Shown here piece by piece: positions 23,409 to 36,240 of a stretch of DNA of 64,000 nt; the first letter of the stretch is position 1; the number at the start of each line of letters is the position of its first letter. Source of the stretch: Myotis daubentonii (lineage: Eukaryota; Chordata; Mammalia; Chiroptera; Vespertilionidae); contig NC_081848.1 of NCBI RefSeq assembly GCF_963259705.1, forward strand, positions 57,656,895 to 57,720,894, written 5' to 3'. Under the pieces are notes generated by a model. That model searched no databases, was not told the DNA's origin, and was given only the letters and a program-made list of their open reading frames with translations. The position numbers and the translations under genes are program-made.

Positions 23409-23631
23409 AGATTTTTAAAAAAATTTTTTAAATTAATTTCAGAGAGGAAGGGAGAGGGAGAGAGAGACAGAAACATCAGTGATGATAGAGAATCATTGAT
23501 TGGCTGCCTCCTGCATGCCCCCTACTGGAGATTGAGCCTGCAACCTAGGCATGTGCCTTGATCAGGAATCAAACCATGACTAGGTCCTGGTTCATAGGTC
23601 AAAGCTTAACCATTGAGCCACACTGGCCAGG
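23409..23631 (-). mobile_element. VES-type SINE, diverged
   Basis: Head with TGGCCAGGC at 23631; flanks GCATCAGAT / CACATCAGAT. The CCTGGTTCATAGGTCAA variant of the head marks an older subfamily. Confidence 0.87.
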
Positions 23632-24199
23632 CACATCAGATACTTTTATGTGTTTTAGGGTTGTTATCTAATCTTGATTAGGCTTGGCTTCTTTTTTATT
23701 CTGAGGTATTGTGTTTTTTCCGAGATAATATTTTTGGCCCTTTAGTCTACTTTATCATTTTTCTAATTAATTGTGTACTATTCTAAGCATTTATAAACAG
23801 ATATGAATGTGTTCTGTTTACATTATTGCATACATATATAACTAGGCATATAACTCTTCCTTTTAACAACCTATTTTTGCATAATTACTTTTAAAACTCA
23901 TGTAGCTTCATTATATTTGTGATGAAATGGTTAGCATCAGTACATTTTAAAATGAAAGCATCAAATTATAGACTGGGGAAATCACTAAAAATCTTTGCAA
24001 TTCAGGTGTTCAATATCTAAGGCTATTATAAATATAATAGTGAAATAAAAAGAGGTAACTTTACAACCTTATAAAATCTTCTGAGATCAGACAAGATCAG
24101 ACACATCCTGTAAAATTTTAAGTTTTGTACATTTTTAGCTAATAGCACTGTAGATGGGAGAAAATGCTTATCTAATTACTTCTTTGGATATCTCTGGAG

Positions 24200-24452
24200 C
24201 AGTGGTTCTCCATGGAGGGAGGCTGTCCAGTTTTCCGCTTCTGTGGTTATTTGAGCAGTAGAAATGTCTGGAAACATCTTAGGTTACAATGGGGGAAGGA
24301 AAGGGTAGCAACAGGAGGAGAGTACTGCTGGCCTCTAGCAGGTAAAGCCAGGGATGCTGCTAAACATCTTACAATGTACAGAACAGTCCCCACAATAACG
24401 TATTATGTGGCCCCAAATGTCAATAGTGCCAGGATTGAGAAACCCTGCTTTA
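24200..24452 (+). mobile_element. MER5A-like hAT-Charlie fragment
   Basis: CAGTGGTTCTC start, then AAATGTCTGGAAACATCTTAG, GGGATGCTGCTAAACATC and CCCCAAATGTCAATAGTGCC. Confidence 0.85.
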
Positions 24453-26284
24453 AAGATCTAATTTCTATGCATTGTTAATAACAGCCTCCAATTTAGATGA
24501 TATTATAAAGGCCACCTAACCTAATCTTGGGCGTCAAAGAACACTTTCCTTGAAAGGTGAAATCATGATAGTATTTTTTGTCACATGGATATGCAGTTGA
24601 ATTGATGTTCTGCATTAATTTTGTAAAACACCTGTTAGATTCTTATGGCTACCTTAAACATTAAAATTTAATAAGTTACCTTCAGTATGCTGTTCCTGTT
24701 TTGTCCTATCAGTTGGGTTATGCATTTACCAAGAGCTTATTGCATTGTTTACCTGCTTATTTATGTAAAATCAGCTAATACTAACATAGATATTGAACAG
24801 GATTGTAAAAAATGTTGAATAAAATAATCAGTAAAACAAATTCTGAAAAAGTAGGTGTGGGAGGGTGAGAGTTATTAAATTCAGGGACTCTTCACTTGGC
24901 AAATGGCCTCAAATTCTTTTTCTATTATTTTTTTACTTTTTATCTAATTTATTGGGGTGACATTGGTTAATAAGTCTTTTTCTATTTTAAAATAACCCAA
25001 ACTGGAAATTATTTACAATTCATTTTGAGTGAGGTTTATTATGCAAGGAAGATGGTGAGGATTCTAAACAGTCGATCCATGCTCAGAGGGTACTGTTAAA
25101 CAAATTTGCATTTATATATTTTTACTTAAAGTATACTGTTTTCCACTAACAAATGACTAGTAGTCCTAATTAAATTGGATAAAATTCAATCTACAGTAAA
25201 TCTTATAGAATTTATAATAGTATTGGAAAAAATGTTACCGAATATTGATTATACTTCAGAAACATACTAAGAATTAGGAATTAGATTTTGTAGGCTTGTT
25301 TATTTATTGGAAGTAATCTTTTATTTTTATCTTTAAGTTGAGATTATTGACTATTTGTTACTAAACTTTCTACAGATTCACTCTTCATTGTACCTGTGCT
25401 TCTCCCTTGCCTCGCTCTTTTAAATAGTTAATTCTACCTAAGGGTATAACAGTAATTCAGTTATTTGAATGGGAAAAAATTAAGACAACAAAAGAAACTT
25501 ATTCTGAAGATATCACAAGTTTCGTTTATTACGAGAAGATATGAACTGGGAAATAAGGTTCTCATTTTAATGACTAATGTTAATGTTTTTAGCTCAGATT
25601 TAATCAATGTATTCCTTTTTTAGTAATTAATTTTTTTAAGTGTAAATGCAAATTTTAATTTTGAAAAGTAAATGTCAGTTTGGACAGAAGAATGCCCCAT
25701 GAGCATTATGAGAGAAAATACCAGCTATAATTCTCTTCCAGATGGCACCCCTACAGGTGAAGCAGCAGCCTGTGAAATTACAGTCTTGAGCAGGGCATTT
25801 GGAACAAAGCCTTCTGGTATCAGTAATGAATGACTTGGTCAGAACCAAGGACAATTCCCAGGAAATTAAAGGCTATACTGTCACGGAGGGAGCCTATAGT
25901 AAAATGAAGTTTAGCAAAGTGGAAAGTTGAGAGAAAGGACAATAACCATTAACAATATTATATGAATCTTCTCATCTGTTAATATTTTTAACTAGGCATA
26001 TTAATTTAGCTCACAAATATATATTGATTCTACATATATTCTGGTACTTCAATTGATTTTCCTAAATTGATAATTTTTACAATAAAATGGTGGTAATAGT
26101 TGCCAACTAAACTATCAATTTGAAATACTATGAATCATACATCTACTGTAAATTCAATTCTTGTTTAATATGCTCTATGGGAAATTTTTTATTTCAGAAC
26201 ATTTGAATACTTAATTATAACTAGTACAATGCAAATACTAAATCTCATTTTCAATCCAGCAAATCAATTTAAGAAGCAACATAA

Positions 26285-26510
26285 AATAATGATTCAGAAC
26301 TTGGCCTGTGTTTTTACACCACAGTTCACATCTTGGCTCATTCAGCTGTTTCCATGATTATGAGCTGTTTTTTAAGTCCTCTTATTTTAAGTTGTAATTT
26401 AACATTTTTAAGCTTTGTTTTCTTATCAGTTAAATGGAAATAATAATGTGCTTTAGGGAAGAATTAAATAAGATGATTCATATAAAGACATTTAACACAA
26501 TGAACTTTAA
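26285..26510 (+). mobile_element. MIR SINE fragment
   Basis: Weak but ordered match, ending GTTAAATGGAAATAATAATGTG and ATTAAATAAGATGATTC. Confidence 0.68.
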
Positions 26511-26597
26511 CAGTCATCACCACTATTATTTGAAATTTTTAATTTTAGAAAGCAAAACACATACTTTCTAGAGGAAAGTATTATGTTTTTTGTTTGT

Positions 26598-26817
26598 TTT
26601 TAAAATATTTTTTTATTGATTTCAGAGAGGAAGGGAGAGGGAGAGGGAGAGAGAAATAGAAATATCAATGATGAGAGAGCATCATTAATCAGCTGCCTCC
26701 TGCACACCCCCTACTGGGGAACAAGCCCGCAACCTGGCATGTGCCCTGACCAGGAATTGAATTGTGACCTCCTGGTTCATAGGTCAATGCTCAACCACTG
26801 ACCAACACCCACCAGAC
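26598..26817 (-). mobile_element. VES-type SINE, older subfamily
   Basis: Same CTCCTGGTTCATAGGTCAA variant; degraded head. Confidence 0.85.
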
Positions 26818-26837
26818 AAAAGTTTGTTGTTTTGTTT

Positions 26838-27055
26838 TTTTTTTAAAGATTTCTATTGATTTCAGGGAAGAAGAGTGGGGGGGAGAGAGAGAGAGAGAAA
26901 CATCAACGATGAGAGAGAATCATTGATCGGCTGCCTCCTGTATGCCCCACACTGGGGGTTGTGCCCACAACCCGGGCATGTGCCCTGACCGGGAATTGAA
27001 CAGCGACCTCCTGGTTCATAGGTTGACGCTCAACCACTAGCCATGCCGACCAGGC
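26838..27055 (-). mobile_element. VES-type SINE, older subfamily
   Basis: Second copy 20 bp after the previous one, same orientation, head with GACCAGGCAG at the end. Confidence 0.87.
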
Positions 27056-27214
27056 AGTATTTTTTAATAATACACCAGTGAAGAGCAAAAATGATAAAAA
27101 AATGGGAAAAGACTTGCTGTGTCCTTCTATATAGCTTAGTCTAGTTCTACCTTCTAGTAGTTGACTCCCATATAGTGACTTCCACCAAATTAAAGAGCTC
27201 TGTGATATGGTCTG

Positions 27215-27330
27215 TGTGTTAACTCTGTTCCAGGCACTGTGCTGAATGCTTTCTTTACATATATCAGGAAGAGCATTTGATCATTTACTTTCATAAATTC
27301 TCTGACCCTATTGTGTTGGCTGATTCTAAA
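27215..27330 (-). mobile_element. MIR SINE fragment
   Basis: CCAGGCACTGTGCTGAATGC, then TTTACATATATCAGG; short. Confidence 0.62.
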
Positions 27331-28224
27331 AAATGAGAAGCAAAGACATGGCATTTATGAGAAGGTATTTTTAGTGCCAGGGATGATGATTCCTTTCTTT
27401 TGTTTATTTGCAGTCTATCTCACTATTGAGTTTAGCAGCATTGGGAATTGAATCTTAAGGCCACTGTTTTGTAAGAGATGCTAAAAATTGTCCAGTGTTA
27501 TTTTTCCATCAACATGACTTAAAATAAGTTACTTAACCTCTCTAGTACTGATTTCTCTCATCTGAAAATTAGGTTGTTTTAAATAGTTAGAACTTTAGAA
27601 ACCATCTCTAATATTATCTTATCAGGATTCTAATCTTAGCTAAGGTAATCATGAAGGGGTAAGTAGGAAAATGCCTATTGGTTTTTATTTTATTAAATGA
27701 AAGCAAATGGATGGGAAAGTCTTAAGCTATAAATACCAGTTCAGAGTATTAAGTAAAATTGATTTTTTAGCCCAGGGGAGGGGAAAAATCCCTGGATTAT
27801 CTTTTTAAGAAGAATCTTGGAATTGTCTCTAATGTGTCCAATTGATCAAGTTGTTTTGATAGGGTTTTTAAATTTTTATTAATTTTAAATAATTTTTTAG
27901 CAGATGCATCTATAGATATATATATATATTACTACATATTTTGGTGTGTATATACATACACATAGTCTTGGCTGATGTGAAAAAAGAAGTGACACAGAAA
28001 ATGTGTTCTGATTAACTCCTGGGGAAAAAGGAATTTTACTTCTTACTCTGGATTGTAATATAAGACTCTTCACTAAATAAATGTTAATACATCAATCTGG
28101 ACAGTCTGGTAAACCTTTATTCTCTAATATTAAACATAATTTCAGAATTCTGATTAGCCTTTACAAATATGTTTTTTACATAGCTCTTAATTTTTTTCAT
28201 CTGGGCTAGTAAAATTTATTGTTC

Positions 28225-28405
28225 TAAACCTTTTACATGTATGAACATTTTAATCTTCACAACAACTATATGAAATACAATGTCATTGTCACTGTCACTT
28301 TACAGATGAAGAAACTGAGGCATAATGATGTTAACTTAGCCAATAGAAAAGGGGGCTCATCTGGGATTAAATCCAGGAATCCATCCTCTCAACCACTATA
28401 CCATT
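28225..28405 (-). mobile_element. MIR SINE fragment
   Basis: AATCTTCACAACAACTATATG, TTACAGATGAAGAAACTGAGG and GGGATTAAATCCAGGAATCC are in reverse-MIR order. Confidence 0.85.
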
Positions 28406-28862
28406 GGTATTGACCATAATATCAATTTAAAATACAGTGTAATTTAATCTCTGATGAATGGCTAATAGTATCTTTATCTTAAATGCGATAAAGGAACGTG
28501 TTGCTAGAAGGATGTACTTTAACCTGTTGATTAAAGACTTTTTTTTTGGTTTGTAGTACATGAAAGTAAGATGGTATTTGAGCATATGGAAGCAAAATAC
28601 TTAGATTTAGCTAACTGCTTTGAAAGAGTAATACCTGAAACAGTTTTGACACAGTGCCAAATCAGTAAGAGTTTTTAATACCCCCTTCCAAAAATGATTG
28701 GCATATAATGAGTACTTAATTTGTGCCAAAATGTGAATTTATTTTATTTTTTCTTTAAACCTTCAGCACTCTTACAAATAGGAACCATTTTTTTTTCCAG
28801 CCTATTAACATGTTTTATCAGCTGATCTTTTCCTCATAGGGCCAATGGATGCCTCTTCTTTT

Positions 28863-28982
28863 GTTGTTTTGTTGTTGTTGTTATAAATCCTTACCTCAGG
28901 ATGTGTTTTTTTCCCCCCCCCATTGATTTCTAGAAAGAATGGAAGGGAGGGAAGGAGGGAGGGAGGGAGGGAGGGAGGGAGG

Positions 28983-29042
<60 letters not shown>

Positions 29043-29189
29043 TTGACAGGAGAGATACATGGATTGGTTGCCTCCCCAGGTACCCCAGTAAGGGAACCTG
29101 CAACTAAGGTAATATGTTCTTGACTGGAATCGAACCCACAACCCTTTGATCTGAAGGCTGACTAACCACTGAGCAAAAATCGCCAGGGT
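28863..29189 (-). mobile_element. Older tRNA-derived SINE with GA expansion
   Basis: Flanks GATGCCTCTTCTTTT (28848-28862) / GATGCCTCCTCTTTT (29190-29204). It has the CCTTACCTCAGGATGTG tail shared with the copy at 10.3 kb and contains a 98-bp purine repeat. Confidence 0.87.
28941..29038 (+). repeat. (GGGA)n then (GA)n microsatellite
   Basis: GGGA units to about 28985, then an almost pure GA run to 29038, grown inside the SINE body. Confidence 0.97.
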
Positions 29190-30377
29190 GATGCCTCCTC
29201 TTTTAATAATTTCTTAGCATAAATTATTATTCACCTTAGTCAGTTGATGAAAGCTTATTTATTAGCATTTGTGTGCATAGATCTGCATGTCATGTCAGAT
29301 TGATAAAGATTTATTTGAATTCCAAAAATCTCTTATGCTTTGAATACACAAATGATGTTAAAGGGGAACTAACTTGTAAGAGTTAGACATATTACTGAAG
29401 AAATCTATCTAGAGAAAGACTTTCCACCAAATCCTTAATTTTCCTAATGTAAATAGATTGGTAAAAGCTTTGTTGCAAAATCTTTCTTTTGTAGGCAATT
29501 ATTTTCTTATCAATGAATTAGTGTGTTGGGGGTAAATGCCAAAGTAGAGTTGCCAGCGGCAATTTAATTAGCTTCCTTCGTAAGTGATTCAAGCATGAGA
29601 GCTGTGTTTTCTGTAATTTAAATGTGCTGTTAATCTCTTGGGAAGATTATCCATTCGGATTTGCATTTTATTGTTCTAGAGAAACCATTAAAAAAACTTT
29701 ATTGTTGTTAAAGGCAGTTGTATTTATCCTGTCAAACAGTTATTTGTACACAAAGCAAATGAGTGAGAACAGTTTTTGAGTTAGAATGCTAACATCAGGG
29801 TAAAATTCATATTGGTACACCCTAACCAATAGATATAGTATGTGCTAAGCTCTGCACCGAGCACTTAATTTTCCTTGCTTATCAGGGCTGTTGGCGGATG
29901 GGCCCCTAGAAGGAGAAAGACTAACTGAAACTGGCATTAACCTCTCACTTATGATTACTTTGTCATTTACTTAATAAACCGTAGCATACTGTTAGAATGC
30001 ACTGTGCTTGTGATACCAGTAGGGACAAGTTATCTTTTCTTTTGACCTATGATTTTTCTATCTTGGCAGAGGATTCATTACTGTTCTCTAAAATCTGGAG
30101 TGTATTGGGGCTGTGTTTCAAACAACACTAGCTGTGCAAGGTGTTGATAGTTGTTAAATAGAAAAAAAGAGGTGTCTAGTCAAAGAGTGGTTAAAATATG
30201 TTCCTCAGTGCTCTTTACCTTAACACTTCTTAGAACTCTTATTGTGCCAATGTGCACTATGAACCCCTAGCATCTGGTCTTTCTCAAATCTCTTGTATTA
30301 AAGCCAACTCTCCCCGCCCCACCCCCTTTTTTTTAACCAAAGAGAAAGTCACTGGGGCATGAAACTGTTTGGAAAAT

Positions 30378-30588
30378 GATGTTCTAGACCAGGATAGATC
30401 AACCAGGATATATCATCTGGGGCCAAATAGTTCTTTGTTATGGGGGCTTTTCTGTGCATTATAGGATGCTCATCAGCATCCTTGGCTATCTCTACCAGAT
30501 GCCAGTAGCATCTCTCTACCCCATCCCCATTTGTGACAATCAAAATGTGTCCAGACGTCCCCTGAGAGCAAAATCTTAAGAACCACTC
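30378..30588 (-). mobile_element. MER5A-like hAT-Charlie fragment
   Basis: Reverse phrases GGGGCCAAATAGTTCTTTG, GCCAGTAGCATCTCTCTACC and AAGAACCACTCTAG. Confidence 0.8.
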
Positions 30589-30881
30589 TAGATTAATTTT
30601 GCAATATTCTGGAGAGTTACAGGTGTTGTCAACAATTTCCATCTGAAACATTTCTTTAATGAGAAAGAAACAACAGTCTAGAAAGTAGAAGCTCAGATAA
30701 AAAAAGGTTCAGTAGATTCTACCGTAATAAATTTTCTGGATTCACTCTATACCCTGGCCTGGTTTTCTAACAATTATTATGTAGAGAACTTACTACAAAA
30801 AATAATTTCAAACTTTGCAGAATATTTTGTGGCATAGACAAAGTATATATATTTTTATTGAAAGAGTAGGCAGATATTTAA

Positions 30882-31097
<216 letters not shown>

Positions 31098-31196
31098 TAA
31101 ACTATGCGTGACTGAGAAAGTTCCCAATAGAGATTAAAGATGTTTCCATTAGATGAAGGTATAAGACATTCGTTCAGTATACTGTTGATAGTAGAA

Positions 31197-31910
31197 TCTA
31201 CACTAATAAAAGAGAAAAATGGTAATTGGCGTACGACGATACCCTTTTCATTGGCTAATCAGGGCTATCTATATGCAAATTAACTGCCAACAAGATGGCG
31301 GTTAATTTGCATATGTAGGCACAATGCAGGGAGGCGAAAGGGAAAGCAGGAAGAAGCCCCCTGCCACTGACAGTGATCGGAAACCCAGCCATGATCGGAG
31401 AATCAGGCGCCTTTTCCTCCCTGGCCAGTGATAGCAGGAAGTAGGGGTGGAGCCAGCGATGGGAGCTGGGCACGGTCGAAGCTGGCAGTCCCGGGAGCTA
31501 GGGGTCCCTTGCCTGGGCCTAAAGCGGAGCCCACGATCACAGGGCCGCTGCAGCTGCGGGTCCCCGCTGCCCGAGCCGGATGCCTAGGCCAGAGGCGTTA
31601 GGCCTGGGCAGGGGCAGAGCCTGCAACCGCGGGGAGCTGGGGGTCCCCTGCCCAGGCCTGACACCTCTGCCGGAGGCCTCAGGCCTGGTCAAGGGGCCGA
31701 TCCGGTGATTGGTGATCGGAGGGTGATGAGGGTCAACTCCTCTGGCTGAGGCATCTGGCCTGGGCAAGGGGCCGATCCTGCGATTGGAGGGTGATGGGGG
31801 TCAATGCCTGAGGGCTCCCAGTATGTGAGAGGGGGCAGGCTGGGCTGAGGGACACTCCCCCCCCCACACACACACACCCAGTGCACGAATTTCGTGCACC
31901 GGGCCCCTAG
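31197..31910 (+). mobile_element. HeliBat-type Helitron (f), hairpin family
   Basis: A|TCTACACTAATAAAAG to GCACGAATTTCGTGCACC...CTAG|T. Shares its first 70 or so bases and internal hairpin units with Helitron p at 47.8 kb. A CA run lies at 31866-31879. Confidence 0.93.
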
Positions 31911-31922
31911 TATTATATAAGA

Positions 31923-32444
31923 CTAAAGGTCCGGTGTACGAAATTCGTGCACGTGGGTGGGGTGTCCTCAGCCCGGCCTGTCTGGGACCCTTCCAATCTG
32001 GGACCCTTCGGAGGATGTCCGACTGCTGGTTTAGGCCCGATCCACAGTCAGACATCCCTCTTGCAATCTGGAACCTCTGGCTCCTAACCGCTCACCTGCC
32101 TGCCTGCCTGATCACCCCCCAACTGCCTCTGCCTGCTGGCCTGATCACCCCTAACTTGCTCCTCCACCAGCCGGATCGCCCCTAACCGCCTGTGCCTTGG
32201 CCCCCAGCCTAAGCCATAGTCTGGCCTCCCTCTGCGGGAGGTGACCTGGTGGATCAGAGAAAGGCGCTGCCCCCATGAGCCCACTGCTGCTGCCACTGCC
32301 TGCCTGAGCCTGGGCCCACGCAGCCTCCGTGGCTGCCTGAGCTTTGGCCCTTGCAGCTGCTGCGGCTTTGTCCGGAAGGATGTCCAGAAGGTTGTCTGGG
32401 AAGATGTTCGCCTAATTAGCATATTACCCTTTTATTAGTATAGA
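31923..32444 (-). mobile_element. HeliBat-type Helitron (g)
   Basis: The reverse 3' end CTAAAGGTCC with GTACGAAATTCGTGC starts 12 bp after f ends. The reverse 5' end ...TTATTAGTATAGA comes before T. The interior resembles Helitron c. Confidence 0.9.
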
Positions 32445-32894
32445 TATGCAGGACTCAAAGTTAATGATATTCTCAAGAACACTTTTTTGTAAAAACATTA
32501 AGGACTAGATTTTGAAGTTCTTTGATTTTCAAGTCAAAATGTCACAAAGTTTTTTATTTTTAATCTTTATGACATTTAGTTTTCTTTTTTCCAAAAGAAT
32601 ATTGCATTCTAGATTGGAGATGGTTCACTTTAATGGCAGATTTTCCATGACTTCACTAAATATATAAACCTGGTTTCTGTGTGATTTAGTGAGAAAATTT
32701 AAATAGTGACTGGTTTCTACTAAGTTGTTAAAACATAACATACCCAATCAGTATTTTTAAATGAACCCCAATATATTTGGAAGGCTTTCTTTTTATTAAC
32801 TTTTAATCATGTTAACTCTGCTTACTCAGAGTGAGATTAGGTTTTTACAGACCTTCTGCTGGGTAGAATTGTATACAAACAAAATGTTCTCTTT

Positions 32895-32990
32895 CAGGGC
32901 AGAGACTATGTTTTGCTCATCTTTGACTCTTCAGTGAGCTCCATAGCTACTGCAGCATAGGTAGTACATCATACATGTTTACTGAATTGA
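32895..32990 (+). mobile_element. L2 LINE 3' fragment
   Basis: GGGCAGAGACTATGTTTTGC to TGTTTACTGAATTGAATC. Confidence 0.75.
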
Positions 32991-33499
32991 ATCATTAAAA
33001 CTGAATTGAATAGCATCGGTCTCCCTTCATTCATCTCTCCCTGCACCTTCTCTTCCTCAAAGCTTCAGGATCAACAAATGGTATCCATGATCAGAGTACA
33101 AGTGCTAGAAGTATATATACAAATAGATGAAAAGGAGATATTTGGAAGTAGTGACATAAAGCACTGGACCATATTATGCCTCTTGCTGATCTGTGGTCTA
33201 TGAAATTACTTTGGTAGTAAGGGTATAATAGAAATCAATAAGGCCAAAACATAAACAGATAAAATTCTCCAGTATAGTAGAGTCCTTTTTTTTTTAATAA
33301 CATTTAAATGGATTGCCTTTCTTTTTTCAAAATGCTCTCATCACTATATTTTTTGCAACCATTTTAAGATATGTCCCTGGTCTCTGACATGAACCTGGCT
33401 AGAATTTTTAGATATATTTTACTCTGCAACTTATTAGCTATATCATTCTATAAATGCAGTGGCTTTTAAAAAAAAATGAGAACCACACTTAATGACTAA

Positions 33500-33690
33500 A
33501 AATTAATAATATTACCATTTGTTGATTGTCTATACAAGCTACCAAATTATATACTCTACCTTTACTTATGTTATTACATGTAAACCTCACAACAGCTCTT
33601 TGAGGTTTTAGAAACAAATGTGACCTGGATGACACATATTAAGTGGTCAGGCCTTGATTTTTTTTTTCTAAATCTCAGATTTGCTGGATC
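33500..33690 (-). mobile_element. MIR SINE fragment
   Basis: TGTAAACCTCACAACAGCTC and the decayed region after it. Confidence 0.62.
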
Positions 33691-34609
33691 TTTCTTTTCA
33701 CTATTCATTATTTCCTTACTAAAAGTGTATTTTATTGAATCTGATTTTTGCCTTGAATTGTTCTAGGGAAGATTCAGAAAACTATTTCCATACCTCCCTC
33801 GGTGATACTCATTGATCTTACTGAAGGAGTGACAGCAACTTAATGTACTTAAATTGAATTGTTGATGAAATTCATTAAGAACTTAGAGCATGTGAATAAT
33901 GAGGTTGTAGTTGAAGTAGTGGCAGAGCTTTTCCCCAGCATCAGAGGGTTACTAGTAAAATGGAGGCTCATAAGTCTAGCTCTTTCTATATTTTTTTATG
34001 ACTAATATTAGCACTAAGATAATCTGGAGGTATACTGAAAAGAGGTCAGCGTTATCTGCCTAAGCAGTGCTGTTGAATGTTATTTGTTAACACAATCAAG
34101 AGAAAAGAAGAAGTCAGAAGTGAGTAACATGAAGTGGTTTTGCCTATTTTGTGCATTTGAATATGCCTTGATGAATATCACCAAATCAACTAGACGCACA
34201 TTCTGCTATTGCAAAATAGAGTTTTCTGTTACGTTTTCCTAATGGAAAGATTTACTAAGCAATTAGCAGTGCAAAGAATTTGGAAAGATGATTGAATTAT
34301 GAGAGAAGGAGAATATTGAAGACCCATATATGCATGAAGGGACCATGGCTTACTTTTATATTAGGGTTCACTTTATTCACATATATATAATGGCATAGAG
34401 TAAATAAAACCTTTATAAAAACATAGTCAGCCAATAACTTGAGTATTCATTGAGTAGAAATAATTCATTTTTTTAATTCATAAAGCTGGTAGTAGTTTTT
34501 TGAGATCACAATTGCTTCATAGAAAATTTAGGGGCCCATTAAAGGAGACATCTTCCACATTACTAGGAAAGAAAGTCATTTTCACTGCCTTTCATTACAA
34601 GCAAAATGA

Positions 34610-34824
34610 AAGAATTGGAGATTAATAAAATTTCAGGGCAAAATGAAGAAAATGGAAATGTTCAGCTTTACTCGGCCTGAGTTAAGAAAAAAATGAGATG
34701 GACAAAAAGAAATACTAAAAGGAAAGCAATTAAGCAGAAATTAGAGAGGAGTACATAAACTGTACTGCTCAGTTTTCCAGCAGCAAGAACAGCATATTTG
34801 CAAATCTGGAATTTATAAGAGGCC
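34610..34824 (+). repeat. Perfect inverted repeat, left arm (215 bp)
   Basis: The exact reverse complement of 35705-35919: all 215 positions compared by eye, no mismatch. Unlike the SINEs, L1 and Helitrons here, it has no tail, no Helitron ends and no target duplication that I can find. Not coding. Confidence 0.97.
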
Positions 34825-35704
34825 TAGGAATCTCCAATTCCATACACACACACATAGTCAGAACTAAGCTCAAAGTTTTAATGGAGTCCTTCAGAATATA
34901 TACCTTCTTTGAATTATAACCATTGAGATTATAAAGTTGAGGACAATGTCCAATACAACATAAAATTACTAAAATAGCCATTTCCTAACTCACTGATATT
35001 CCTAACTCACTGTTTTCTAATATTGACAGACCAACACAATCTCTATGGACTTTTTGTTAAAAATGTATGTTCAAGCCCCACATCAGAGCCTTTTGAACCC
35101 AAAACTAGTGGAACAGCCCAGTTTGAGGAATTTATTTACAATGTTTGTTTCCCTTTGCATAAATAGGGTTCTTGTTGGAAGAAATAGAACTCTACCCTGG
35201 CTATTCAACAGAAAAGGAACTTATTAAGACAATAGGGTAGATTAAAAGTTTGCCTGAGAAGGAGAAAACCAGGCTGTAAGTTTATACAGTTAGGAACGAT
35301 GCTTAAAGTTATCTCATACTACTGATTTAGAAGTGATACCACTTCTAATGCTGAGGACTAGCTGACACATTGCAATGCTGATCTCGCTAACAGTAGGCCT
35401 GCGGCCTCTGAAAGGTAGACAGAGCTTTAGGTGCATGTCATTAGTGGGGCCTAGCTTCTGTGTACATGCCTCACCCGCAAGGGAGTGAGGGAAAGCAAGT
35501 TTCTGTCATTTTTCAGCTTCTGTAGAGGGAAGCAGGCCCTGTCTCATAACAGGGAATTTCACAAGTAATTCAGAAGGGGGCAGCAAAATAGAGTAAAGAT
35601 TTATACCATTCTCTGATAGATCTGTGCCTCTCAAAGGTTTTACACAAAGGTTTTACATTGTACTAGTAATTTGATTGGAAGCCTGATCTGCACTAATAAA
35701 AAAT
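34825..35704. other. Spacer of the inverted repeat, 880 bp
   Basis: AT-rich, with a short CA run near 34845 and a stretch at 35165-35240 like the edge of an old mammalian DNA transposon (ACAGAAAAGGAACTTATTAAG). No ORF worth calling. Confidence 0.7.
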
Positions 35705-35919
35705 GGCCTCTTATAAATTCCAGATTTGCAAATATGCTGTTCTTGCTGCTGGAAAACTGAGCAGTACAGTTTATGTACTCCTCTCTAATTTCTGCTTAAT
35801 TGCTTTCCTTTTAGTATTTCTTTTTGTCCATCTCATTTTTTTCTTAACTCAGGCCGAGTAAAGCTGAACATTTCCATTTTCTTCATTTTGCCCTGAAATT
35901 TTATTAATCTCCAATTCTT
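35705..35919 (-). repeat. Perfect inverted repeat, right arm (215 bp)
   Basis: Partner of 34610-34824, with an 880-bp spacer. The match ends sharply at both sides. A 12-bp word, AATCTCCAATTC, lies at its outer end (35906-35917) and again just inside the left arm (34829-34840). Confidence 0.97.
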
Positions 35920-36009
35920 CTCAACCGTTTTCTCCTCTTCCTCTTTCAATAAGTGTCCTTAGGAAAATGGGGTTCCTGTTTCTCTGTTTTCCTTCGGAAA
36001 AACATAAAT

Positions 36010-36240
36010 GTGGCATAATGGAAAGCACATAGATTTTGCAGATAGATCGTAAATTGAATCCCTGGTTTGTCAATTAACTAGTTATCTAGTTAGCTAATTA
36101 AACCAGTAATTTGAGCAGGTTAGTTTATTTTTGTGAACTTCAGTTTCCTTATCTTTAAAAAAATCTGTAATCCACCTTTATAGAATCAGTCAAAAGTCTA
36201 AATGGCTTGATATAACATAGTTACTCAATAAATGTCAATT
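36010..36240 (+). mobile_element. MIR SINE
   Basis: GGAAAGCACATAGATTTTGCAG to TAGTTACTCAATAAATGTC. Confidence 0.8.
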
